From Malachius bipustulatus (Eukaryota; Arthropoda; Insecta; Coleoptera; Melyridae), in assembly GCA_910589415.1 (NCBI GenBank), contig OU342639.1, positions 13,090,268 through 13,154,267 on the forward strand: DNA of 64,000 nt, in the 5' to 3' direction. Both the position numbers and the translations under genes were made by a program. The notes under the pieces were generated by a model. That model did no database searches and was not told the DNA's origin. It saw nothing but the letters and a program-made list of their open reading frames with translations. Positions 43,650 through 54,814 of the stretch are shown here, piece by piece; within the stretch, counting starts at the first letter, position 1, and each line of letters starts with the position of its first letter.

Positions 43650-45010
43650 CGCCCCTCCACACTGGGTGCATTTAGTTTTCCTGCCGCCGACGAGGAGCTT
43701 CCCGTTCTCGAGAGATACTTCTATCTCTGCTTCCGCTCCTCTCCCTGTCTGGTCTTCGTTCCAGGGATCCACTACTTCTCAGAATGTCACCAACCTTACA
43801 GTCACGTATAAAATGTGATCTGGGACCGCAACGGTAGCACTGTTTCCTGGTTTCGTCCCTCCTTGAAGTTCAACCTTTTTTTCTCTCATTATTCAACAGG
43901 TCAGAGAACTTATCCATCATCAGCTTTCTCAACTTTGCCAATATGGTAGCGACATTCTCTTCTTTTTGTTTATTGATGGTCGCTGGTCGCACATTTGAAA
44001 ATGTTCTATACCGCTCGACGTCTTAATTTCTGGGTCTATTTCAAGTGCTCTAACTAACGCTTCGCGGGACTTCGTCAAATGTCACATGCGTAGGATCTTC
44101 TGTATTTCAGTGTCTCGTATCCCGTTGACAAAGGTTTGCGAGGCTAGTTGTTCTTTAAAATTCTGCGACGAATCTAGATAGAACAATCCTGTTAACATCA
44201 GTTTCAAATTCATATAGCGCGGTTGGTTCGGCTTCTGCACTCTGCTTATGAACTGATTTTGGAAAACCTGCTCCATATGACGATTGCCGAATCGAAGTTA
44301 TCATGCTGCACTTAATTTGTCATAATTCAAGTGCAGTTTTATTTGATAGTATTCGGAGCATGTCCACAGCTTGCCTCCGAAGAGCAAGCACCAGTGCCGT
44401 TGCCTTCTCTGCATCGTTAGCTATGCAGGCTGCCTGAAATCGCATTTTTTATGCACTCCAAGGTGTTGTTCCATTATACGCCGATGGTTTCACTTTTGAG
44501 TCAAAGCTGTTCGCAGGTGCGGCACATGGAGAATACTTCACCTCAGAACTTTCGAGAGTTTTGAGTTTCTTCTCGAAGTTGATTTTCATCTCTTCTACAA
44601 GCAATAACTTTATTTTATATTCCACTCGATCTTCCACCAATGTCACTTCGTCGCGAACACCACCGACTTCTTCGCGAAGACTTCGTTGCGAACACTGTTG
44701 ACTTCATCACGAACTTCTGTTTCACTTTATTTAGTTCACCCACATAATCGTCTTTTTATTGTGAATAACTTTTAGCAACTGCTCTTCACTCTCTTTCTGT
44801 TGTTGCAACAGCTTCTCTTCAGTGTCTTTCTGTTTCTGCATCAGCTTTTGTTTGCTGTCTTCGAGCTTCTTCATGATATTTTTTTGGCTCTTCCTGGCCA
44901 TTTTTGAGCATTAACATCATTTTCTCCAACATTTCCTTGGGCATACTGTTTCTTTCAGTTCCTTTCACGCTGCGTAAATTAACCATTAATTGATTAATTT
45001 TCTTGCTGGA
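43650..45010 (-). pseudogene. Gypsy-like LTR-retrotransposon gag, broken
   Basis: Structural protein of an LTR retroelement. On the minus strand: a start near 44985, a long charged coiled-coil-like segment with repeated KQKxxEE blocks (44930-44690); a KPSAYNGTTPWSA motif (44490-44449) that begins the capsid in this type of Gag; ATALVLALRRQA and ILSNKTALEL; FxNRHMEQVFQNQF (44276 on) and EQLASQTFVNGIRDTEIQKIL (to 44087); and SREALVRALEI. At 43839-43798 is CYRCGPRSHFIRDC, an intact-looking CCHC knuckle, then an SR-rich tail. Stops and frame changes occur at least five times. No protease or RT found downstream. Confidence 0.8.
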
Positions 45011-46854
45011 ATCCGTATCGGGCTTCTGACAGCAATTGTCACGGTTCTACACTTTATCAATTCTAAATTAAAAGTCTTACAAAATTCGTTAGTCTTTAAC
45101 ACAGCTATAGCTTATAACAATAATGTTCAAATCTAAATAATCAGTTGTCACTTATTTACACACATATACTAATAACTCAACTATACACTTTTGCTTTACT
45201 CGTCACAATCACTTCACTCTGTTTTCTACTCTATGTCTTCATTTACTCTTCCACTTTCAATTACAACTGACTGCTAGTGTGCCGACAGTTTCTTTTATTT
45301 CCCATTGCCGTGGATACTAGAAATGTCTGAGTTCTACATGTGTAGAACGCAGAACCATTCTGGTATTTAGTAGAACTGTCAGTTACACTGGCCCGTCAAT
45401 ATGTAATTCCTGTCATTTCAGCGGAGAGCCGTCTCGAATCTAATTGCCAAGTTATCACAACAATTATTTAAGAAAGTAAACAAATACGAATTAACGAATC
45501 CAGAATATTTCGCGGTGCTCCTTCTTTATAATATTATTAATGCTGACCTTGTTGTCAAAGTGTGGTCAATGCAGTTGATGTTGAAAAAGGGGTGTCTTTT
45601 GAATGAAGTCCAGGTTAAGGTTAATTAATGAGACTAGTAAATCTTACGACATGCCGGAACCACTTTGAATTCTTGAGTGAACTAACCTGACGTTGCTGTT
45701 AATTTATTCTCTATAGGTAAAACAGTAATTACATCTTATTTTTGGAGTTCTTATATTTCTCAAAATGTTTCTTCTTCATTGATACTTGCACGCACGTACC
45801 TACTCAAGTTTTCCGAAAATATGCTAAGCTTCCTCTGAAGTCCGAGTTTCTGGCGATTTTCAGTCTTTTATCAGTAGATTTCCTTCAGAAAACTCATGGA
45901 GCCACTAAAAAAAATTTATAATACCTAATAAAAACATCTACTGTCTGGATAGTGATATATTCAATTAAACGACGTGATCATTAGAGTTGTCTTTAAAGTT
46001 TCGAATTTCAAATTAGAACTAATAATTCTTCAAACAACTTTTACTGAAATCACAGATTTATATGTGTATTTTTAGCAGGATATCGTCCCAACTCAATTCT
46101 AGTAGGTTACGGAAATTTTCTATCAAATCCTCGATCAATTTAAATCAATTACGCGCAAGTTTGACATGTGATGCGGCTAGCCTAGATTAGGGGTTTTGGG
46201 GAGTAGATCGTGATAGTGTGCGTGGCACCGGAGGCGGGGGAGTCAGGCCGTCATGCAGGGTGAATCGGGAAATCGGTGGAAGTATTAAGGAAGGATGTCT
46301 TCTCTGAATATGCCACGCACGCCCGCTTTTCACTGGTACCAATTCCTGATAAAGATGGGATTTCTGCAGTCATCCGTTATCAAGTGAGGACATTATATTG
46401 GCTTTAAAGGATCATCCAGTATTCCGACTGGGCCCTTGCTCAATACTGAATGCGGAGGCATCAAATTCGCGATCTTATAGAATCTCATCGACAGCAGCCA
46501 GCATTTCAATATGCACATTTGCCTATACATAATGGAGAATAGGAGCTGGAGCACACTGTACTGTGTAGTAGCAGCGCGCCGAGCCTAGACACGGTCGACT
46601 TATTTAAATTCACAAGTGCATAACTATTTCATAATAAATTCCCGAACCGATCGAGAATTATTACGCAAATCTTCTAGTTCGACGTCAATGGAACGGATTG
46701 AGTTTATTGCGATATTCTAAATCCCTTTGCGACCGTCTTTCCACGTCTTCCAGACCGTTTTGGGGGATGCCTTCTATCCGCCGTCATCCCATTTCACCAA
46801 ATATAAAATATATAAATATCAAGAATTGCTATCTTTAACAGCATTAGTTTTATT
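45011..46854. other. Possible LTR/leader of the Gypsy-like element, then spacer
   Basis: On the minus strand TGTCAGAAG (45031-45023) resembles the primer-binding sites complementary to tRNA-Leu 3' ends used by some insect Gypsy elements. It lies about 45 bp upstream of the gag start. An LTR should therefore end near 45035, but its outer edge could not be placed. 45450-46854 has no recognised feature. Confidence 0.35.
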
Positions 46855-47000
46855 CTCGATAAAATATTATTATTTTTAATAAAAAATACACCCTTGAAGG
46901 CGACACCATTTTACGAAAATCACCCAAACTCATCAAATGTCCACTGATCCTGACTCAACACCAGTTCATGCACGAAAAAGTGTTTTTTTTTTATTCACCT
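46855..47000 (-). repeat. Repeat family A, terminal fragment
   Basis: A decayed terminal hairpin (TTTTTAATAAAAAATACAC) is followed by GACACCATTTTACGAAAATC, CACCCAAACTCATCAAATGT and CACGAAAAAGTG, the first 130 bp of a reversed family A copy. The repeat then breaks off; family A text resumes at 48180, so the pieces may be one copy opened by insertions. Confidence 0.7.
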
Positions 47001-47159
47001 GCTTGATCATTTTATCTGAAGACATTCAAGTATATCAAAAACTGCCCATCGAATCTAGGGGGTGGGGGTAGGCTGCAACTTTGCAATCTTAAATGAGGAC
47101 CCACGGTTTTTTATTGCAGATTGGGATTTTACGGGTGAAAACTCGTAGGAAATTTTTAC

Positions 47160-47936
47160 CCATCTAGGAAAGTCCTGCCGCGCACCACCTCCTCCAACAT
47201 AGTTGTCGTGTCGTGACTAAAGGTCTGCACTAGGGGCAACGGCGCCGGGGAATTTCCGAATGTGGGCTCTCCATTAAACCGTATATCACTCTGTGCCGTG
47301 AGCATGTCTCACGCACAGAGGGAAACGGGGGCTTTGACTTAACCGTCCGGACTGCGTGGATGAGGCACCACTATCAAAACCTCCCCAATCTCAAGGTATT
47401 GCGCGTCGAAGTCATGCATGACTGTGGGTAGCTCAATCTTAGCCGCAAACATAACCTCGGGGCACCGGGCGCACCCCACTGTATTGAGCCTTACTCCTCG
47501 CATGCGGGCTCTGTGGAGAGTGGAGTAACCTTTCCAAGCCACTTCTGGGAAATCCATGGAGTGTGTGAAACAAATATGCTCTGACAAGGAGAGCCAAAAC
47601 CTCGACTTCCAGGCAACTGAAGAAGCTATCCAGATCGGTTCTAATCCGACTCCAAGAAACAGCTCGATTCCGCTGGATCAGGAGGAGAAACAAATCATCC
47701 TTTAGAAAAAGGAAGACGGATAACTAAATTACAAGCCTTCGGGAGAGACTTTCTCACACCGGAGGACCTGGATATATTGGCAACAGGCAAGATGGTCAGC
47801 TTCCTTAGAGGGGCTTACCTGATGGGGTTAATGTAGCACGACTAGATGCTAGATGTGAACCACAATGGACCTACGGTCGCAGTGGAGGTGTCACAATGGC
47901 CCACTCACGATTAATCTAATCTAATCTAAATTCAGG
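47160..47936 (+). repeat. Repeat family D, copy (+), with TAATC tail
   Basis: Plus-strand relative of 30190-29685 (-). It ends GATTAATCTAATCTAATCTAAA, a 5-bp repeat (TAATC)n directly after CACAATGGCCCACTCAC. A minus frame (47587-47339) is open for 82 codons in the part absent from the other copy and has no recognised domain. A LINE 3' region with a microsatellite tail is the likeliest reading. Confidence 0.55.
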
Positions 47937-48179
47937 GTATATCTTTATTATTGCGAAAAAAATTAAAGACAAATTCTTTGGTCAACAATAAACAAAAAAT
48001 TTCTCATTAACGCATGTCCACAAATGCACCGTTTTGAGATATAGGGTGTCCAAAAAAAATTCAGTTTTGGGGAACCGTTTGAGATATGGAGCTCAACTTT
48101 TGTACATGTTATATCATTGAAATAAGCCACTTTTTTAATACCAATTCAGCTGTTTTCATGTGCCACTTGTGGAGATCTT

Positions 48180-48745
48180 GAAAGAAAACTATTTGAAATT
48201 TGAGTAGCTGAATTTGAAAGCCAGTAGCTGGGCAGGAAAAGCGTAAAATGAATAAATTTCCATAACCATTTATGAGCGCATTTTTAAAGGAAATGAACTG
48301 AAATTTTTAGTGTGCACAGGCACAGCAGCTATAATAATAACCTTTAATCTTATTAGAAACTTTCAAGAAGCAAATGATTTAAGTGGCGGAGATATTCGAA
48401 TTTTTCTTATATGATCTTTATTTCTCTAAAATTTACAATTTTTTCTTTCAAAACGCCCCTGCAATTTTTTTAGAATTTCAAGGTATATAAAAAAATCATT
48501 TAAAAATGAGGTAGCCAGTGGCGTGCATTAGTAAAAGGGACAAAACTGTTAAATTTCTCTATCCATGTTATGGCATGTTTTCAAACGAATTGAAATGAAA
48601 TTTTCACAGTGAACAACTAAGTACGCTTATATGGTTTGATCATGGAAAATTTCAGAAAGCCAATTAAAAAAGCGGTGAAAATATTCAAAATTGGATCAAC
48701 GCATAATATACTATTTCTGCGATTGATGAGCAAGGTTTTTTTTGA
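48180..48745 (-). repeat. Repeat family A, distal part
   Basis: Contains AACTATTTGAAATTTGAGT, GCCAGTAGCTGGGCAGGAAA, ATTTCCATAACCATTTATGA and GCGGAGATATTCGAATTT in family order. It ends with the AAGGTTTTTTT side of the distal terminus at about 48740. The AATCGCA hairpin has decayed (GGATCAACGCATAATA). Confidence 0.75.
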
Positions 48746-50032
48746 TTTCATGTATTTAATTATTCTTATAAATTGGTGAAAACCTGTTGGAAATTAACAA
48801 TAATAAATCTATAAATAAATAAATGTTGCAGGTATCACATTTCGAAAATAAAATAAATTACAAGTCAGTGAGATGATACAAGTACCTTGAGAATTACAGT
48901 TACATTATGCATTATGTGACATTCGTTATAATATATTTTACGTTTTGTGGTAAGTATATTGTTTCTTAGCTAGATTGTAACCTGCATGCTGTGGTATGTG
49001 ATCCTTTTTTATGTCAATTGCCGGTGAGTAAAAAATGTTTGGATGAATGTGTGGATCAAGATGTTTGGAACACCTCAATCAATATTACCTCCGAAAAATT
49101 ATATACAAATAAGCACAAGATTGATGTTTGACTATCTGAGAACTTTAAGAATTTGCAACAATGTATAGAGGCAGGTATATAACATAACATAAACATCCCA
49201 TATATAAATATATATGTAACTTATGAATGTATATTTTAAAATCGTTGTAGAGTCATAAAATTTTTAGACCATGCTAAATAATTGCTTTTGGAACATTGTG
49301 TTCTTCTCAGAAGTTTACGACCCTGACGTTTAAATCATAAACCAGCTGAAGTATTCCAAACTTTTTTGACTGACTGCACACAACAGGTAATATTTATGCC
49401 GTATAGTGTGAAATACTTTATGTTTGAAACGGTCCTCGGGTCCGCGTTTCTGTCATTCCACTCCTTTTATTATTTCTGCTGTTGCGGTCGAAATATTTGA
49501 GATTTCTTTCCGTGCAAACGAATACATCTAAATTATTCCTGATAACCCCGTACCATGATTTACACTCGTTGCAGAAATGCATTAAGCAATCTTCACACAG
49601 GCATGGGCGTGTAATCGACGCAAGGACAGGTGTGTTCGTAACACGCACTTGCTTCACATTATCTTATTTTCCGTCTTTGTTTTATATTAACCAAACAGAG
49701 AGACAAAACAGTGTCTTGTAGCTTATATGAGAGGGTAGAGGTTACGAACCCGCCCGAGATCGACCTGCGGTGTCACTTGCAGAAAGTCATGGAAAACACT
49801 CGCCTGTTCACTTATACCTGATATCTCTACGGCACAATCTCGCTTCAAGATTAATTTCATTCCAGGATCGACGCTCAGAATTTCGTTACTCGCTTATTTA
49901 TTGCACAATTTCACATTCAGTTCTCAACTATACAAGCCGAAGCATAGCCTTGTAATTGTTTTTGTGGACGAAAAGACTTTAAGCAACGCATGAAGAGTAA
50001 ATTGAGAAGAAAAATATTTACTTCCAAGTATA
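48746..50032. other. Spacer, nothing recognised
   Basis: No supportable gene. The overlapping frames at 49418-49721 are on opposite strands and neither shows a domain. Confidence 0.4.
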
Positions 50033-50866
50033 CAGTGTGTGTCACAGGCATGGTACACCCTCTTTTTTTTTCTTTTTTTTTGAAGATAATTTTTTTAAAT
50101 TTGGTACGTCGCATATTCTCGACAGAGCGCACTTTTTAGCAGAAAATTGAATTTTTTCCCACATCCGGTTTTTCCGGAAATGTTACCAACTTTTTATTTT
50201 TAAATGGGACACCCTATATATTATTATATTTTTGGATTCTATACATTTGTACGAATCCAACAATACCACATAAGTACCATTTTAAATGTCAAATTTGTTT
50301 TTATTGAATTTTTTATTTCTCGATTATAGTGTGCCATGACTTCAGTTGTGTTCGTCACAGATGCAAAATGGGCACACCAAAATGTTCCTTATTAAGAGTA
50401 CTAGTAGATGGTACCTCGGTACCAATATGGTACCATTTGAAAAAAATGAATCATTCCGGTGTGCATAATTTATCCACAAATCACTTAATTTAGTACTTTG
50501 GACAAAAATTCGATTTTTCTAGCATTAGATGATCCAATTGGAGTAAAACGAAATAGTCATGGCACACTATAATAAATTGAGAAATAAAAAATTAAATAAA
50601 AACAAATTTGACATTTAAAATGGTACTTATGTGGTATTGTTGGATTCGTACAAATGTATAGAATCCAAAAATATAATAATATATAGGGTGTCCCATTTAA
50701 AAATAAAAAGTTGGTAACATTTCCGGAAAAACCGGATGTGGGAAAAAATTCAATTTTCTGCTAAAAAGTGCGCTCTGTCGAGAATATGCGACGTACAAAA
50801 TTTAAAAAAATTATCTCCAAAAATAAAGAAAAAAAAGGGGGTGTACCATGCCTGTGACACACACAG
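50033..50866. mobile_element. 834-bp near-palindromic MITE with TA duplication
   Basis: The left arm (50033 to about 50342) and right arm (about 50557-50866) are nearly perfect complements. Ends: CAGTGTGTGTCACAGG and, complemented, CTGTGTGTGTCACAGG. Both flanks carry TA (50031-50032 and 50867-50868), the target of Tc1/mariner-type elements. The spacer holds a smaller palindromic patch, GGTACCTCGGTACC with ATGGTACCAT. No transposase, so it would need one in trans. The low divergence between arms suggests a young element. Confidence 0.9.
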
Positions 50867-51706
50867 TAGAGTGACTCGTTTAATAAAACACCACTGTCAA
50901 CGTCCGTTTGCATCCAAACATACCTAAAGCAGGACTTTATTATAGGTATCTTTTTATAATCTATATAAAGTGTAGTTCTAACTTCATAACTATTCATTTG
51001 AAATGAAAAATGTTCAACTGTAGCTTGAAATTGAAGCAATTCCTAAGTAAGTTATCCTGCCGCTTAAAATGTGATTTTTCATCAAAATCTCAAAAATTCT
51101 AAAAATGGTTTTATGGTCGTTCTTAATACTTTCAGGAGATGGGATCGATGAGATAATTATCCAAAGGGGTACAATAAGCGCAAGCTTCAGTATAAGGGTT
51201 TTGAACCTACCCTAGAAGTTATAATAATAATATAATGGTCGTTCTTTTAAACCAAATGAAGGAATCATCTCTCCTGACATTGAAGTACTTTCACTTCTTT
51301 AATTAACGTAATCTTAAAATAATTAGACTCGTACGTTTTTGGATTTAATGATTTATTGAAAGAATTAATTATTACTATATTGAAAAAAAAAGTACCGGGA
51401 AGGCACGTCACAAACATTGGCATGAGGTTTAAATATTGCAACAGCTCGGCCTTCCTGACTTCACTTTGCGTCCTCGTCAAGACATCACCATTAAAATACT
51501 CGTAACATTAAAATTACTCATATCTGAGGACAAAATTATCTCGAACAGTTTTCAACTTTTTCTTTCATTTTATATGTCCCCTAAAGAAACTTGCTAAACC
51601 AATAAAGCTTCGCAAAGATTTCACATCGTTAGGTACCGGAAAAATTTAAATAGTATTCAATTTTAATTTACATGGGCTAATATCTTTTTCTGGTATTTCT
51701 AATCCT
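50867..51706. other. Spacer, nothing recognised
   Basis: Minus frames 51039-50761 and 51480-51265 show no recognised domain; the first overlaps the MITE arm and is incidental. Confidence 0.4.
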
Positions 51707-53325
51707 TGTAGCGTGCGCTTTTCCGTATCTGTTTCGAATGAATTTTTGAATAGAAAAGGCGCAGGAAAATGGCGTTCCTTTGGAATGCTACACTCCGCGG
51801 GTTTTATAGTTTGAGGCATTGTAGCGAGGTCGAATTATGAGTCTGTCAGTCAGAGTCTGTCACCTGCCACTCGGCGAAGTGACCGAGCGATGTAACAGAT
51901 AACCTAATAATGCGCTTATTTATCGATTTAGGAGTGGGAGGTTGGAACCTGTGGAGTTGAACGTCTCATCCTTCTTCGTCCCTTTTCCTTTGAGATGCTA
52001 GTGAAGTAAACTTGGTTCAGTGAAGTGATTTTATTTAGCTATTGTTTCATGTAGTGGTGGTTTAAAACGCAGGTATGAAGTTGTTGTTTTAGTTTTATTT
52101 AGCAAAGCTAATGTTCTATGTCGTTCCTAATTAGGTAGGATGAGTTTGTCGATGCTGATTACCATGAAGTGGATTGAAGAAGCCTGATTTGGATGAGATA
52201 ATTCATTTCAGTAAGAAAAGATGGCGTTTGGTAAAATTTCAGATAGTGATTATTTAATTTGATTTTTGGCTTTTGTCTTCCGTTTTTGTTTCGGAATGTC
52301 CCGATTGTAGTTTCTGGCATGGGATCATCATTTACTCAAGAGTTTTGCTGATGTGAGCAGTTTGGAGGAATGGCGTTCCTTGGATAAAGCGGAGCCATCT
52401 TTCTTTTGTTTGGTTTTTATGGTCTAGACCGATGATGGTGGTCTAAATCAACGGTGGAAGGAGGAAGCGTGGTTCTCCATCCTCTTTTTGGATCGTCCCG
52501 TTTCACTTGCTTTTCAACTTGAAGTACGAATTGGACTGCAAGGTACCTTATCAGATTTATTTTGTAATTCATTTATGTTCTCTAAAATGAGAAACACATC
52601 AACCAAATGATGTTATTGGAATGATTTAATTTGGACCATTGTGACCAGTAAATGAGTTTGAGAATATTTAATTGATATTACAATTTTTGTATATTGCTAA
52701 ACTGAACTATACCAAGCCAGTATAATGTTGTCATTTCTTTTATTAAGATAATTTTTTAATTTAGTAAAGTTATTATTTGACCAAATTAAGTAGGGTTAAA
52801 TGTGTAAATTTTAGTAAATGCCTATTGAAGGTGGTATGGTGGTCACTTATAGACCAATTATCTTTTAAAATTGGAAATGACTTTGTCTAATCTTTGATGT
52901 TATGTATAATGTTTAGTTGATAAGTGGAAAAATCCTAATTTTAAGTAAGTAATCTCACGATACACTACTATCGATTCCTGGAAATTTAATTTTGTTTAAT
53001 TGGAGCATTCCAATAAATTGTTAATTATTAGTGTGTCTTTTATTTTAGTGTTTGTGTGACCTGTAATTTAAATATTCACAACGTAGGGCAGGTCAAGCTT
53101 TTTGGAAACTTTTTGGAAACTTTTTAGAGAGAAAATTGATCTAGACGATCACTTAAAAATTTGTAATTTCATTTTAAGATCTTTAACACCCTCTGTTCTG
53201 CTTTGGGTTCAAATAAATTTGAAAGTACCCGAACGGAGCCAGAGGGAATAGCATCCTCTGCTCGCACATTTTTCTTTTGGCATATTTATTCGAAATTTTA
53301 AATCAAGCGAGCGGAAAGGGCTACA
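51707..53325 (+). mobile_element. Solo LTR, 1.6-kb family, copy 3, TCCT target duplication
   Basis: Starts TGTAGCGTGCGC, ends GGGCTACA, giving a 6-bp terminal inverted repeat TGTAGC/GCTACA, and is flanked by TCCT (51703-51706 and 53326-53329). It is very close to copy 1 over most of its length (for example both carry GTCAGTCAGAGTCTGTCACC near the left end), while copy 2 is more diverged. Length 1619 bp; no protein frame. AATAAA near 53010. Confidence 0.9.
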
Positions 53326-53329
53326 TCCT

Positions 53330-54070
53330 AGATAATTAATTTTTATTTTTTTCACAATTGATATATATCAATAATTCTTAAGCTTAGGTTAGATATGTAC
53401 TAGGGATTTCCCATCAACATCTGTTTGCATAATCAAACGTGGAATTGCTTGACCGTTTTCTCTTAAACCGCCTTCTATACACAATTCTTGATTAGTACAC
53501 TCAGCATTAATTTTAATATTTCCCACATAGTTGTCATCTATCGTCAAATTTTCGTCAGCTTTTAATAAATATTAAATAACTTCATTCGGTTGTACTACAC
53601 CATCGATGTAAGAAATTTCCAGTAAATCAGGTTTACTTGTATTCATAATGTGACTTGTATAGGGATGTCCTACAATTAAATCGACATTTTGAAAATTGCT
53701 GGGCACGACATGAATTTTAAATTTAGCATCAACATTGTCAATTGAGCTTTCCATTGATTCAATTAATGGTTCTGAATCATGTTCGTAAAATGAAAAATTC
53801 AACTCTTCAGCTTTATCCTGCCTCAGAGTAATACAACTACTTCCGAGGATTCAGCTGGACTCGGATTTCTCACATTCGCATTCGACTGGTTTGGATTTGC
53901 TTTGTTTTTTCACGAACTGACGCCTGCACTTGCTGGATCAATGGCGTTTTCCTCTTGAGAATTTATTCGGGTACAAACGGGCAATGTGTCCTAATTGCGG
54001 GAGCATTTAAAACATTTAGGTAATTTTTGTTGATTACCAGCATGATTAGGGAATGACGACGTTGTGTTTA
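53330..54070 (-). pseudogene. Gypsy-like zinc-knuckle and protease region, broken
   Basis: Minus strand. A knuckle CFKCSRN then a stop and GHIARLYPN (about 53999-53960; the last Cys is Tyr), a basic spacer, then TLRQDKAEELNFSFYEHD. The open frame 53802-53572 follows with VDAKFKIHVVPSNFQNVDLIVG. That ends in the hydrophobic strand expected near the end of a retropepsin-like protease (V-x-ILG-type). The catalytic DSG is not seen; it would fall in the damaged part near 53850. After 53572 the frame breaks but protein-like text continues to about 53420 (DDNYVGNIKINAECTNQELC). RT absent. Confidence 0.65.
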
Positions 54071-54814
54071 CAAACTTATTGAGTTTCCCACTTGAAGTAA
54101 AGTTTCATGAGAATGTGTATTTGAAATAAACTTACCACCTGTTTTCAAATCTTGAAATAATTTGATTGTTTATCTCATGTTCTATGTTCGCTCCAGCATA
54201 GAAATCAATCATGAGAGTAATTAAAAAGTCACCATATTGAACAGAGATATCCTATTCTCTCTAAGATTGCTAGCAATCGGACAGAGAGTGTGGAGATTAG
54301 CTTCCGTACTCTTTATCATAATTTTATATCAAGGTGATCTTCTTCAAGGGATGAACAAAACGTTGAGTTTTGGGACACCTGTTTATTATCATACATTATC
54401 AGGATTTAACCCCCTACTCACAAGCACAGATCTATCAACCTGACATATACATAAGCACACAATATAATCTGTTAAGACAATGTAAAGACAAAAAAATCCC
54501 TGAATTTTGTTTCCCAAACCTTGTAATTTCTACACAACAGAATATCAATGAAGTTCTCCGATTCTCAACTCCGACCGTGCCCACGTACTAACATCAATAC
54601 TCTACTTAGAAATAGTCCTGATTAACTAGCATCCAGCATCCAATTCAACCCAATATTCAACTTTTTCCGCCTTACTATAATTCAGTTTCCACTACCACTT
54701 CACTATTCAAAACCTCAGGTCAAGTTTTGAACGGATGACTGAAAAATGAATTTGAAGAGCTGACGTTTCATTGCTGTGCCAGAGATTCCGTTCCATGGGG
54801 TAAGAAACAATAAT
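54071..54814. other. Unassigned; possibly 5' part of the next LINE
   Basis: Short plus-strand frames (54237-54443, 54370-54591) lie just before the endonuclease of the Jockey-like LINE, but neither shows an ORF1 motif I can name. Confidence 0.3.

Noticed and set aside
47339..47693. Host gene exon on the minus strand
   Set aside because: Two overlapping open frames without a domain, inside a repeat that has a copy at 30 kb.
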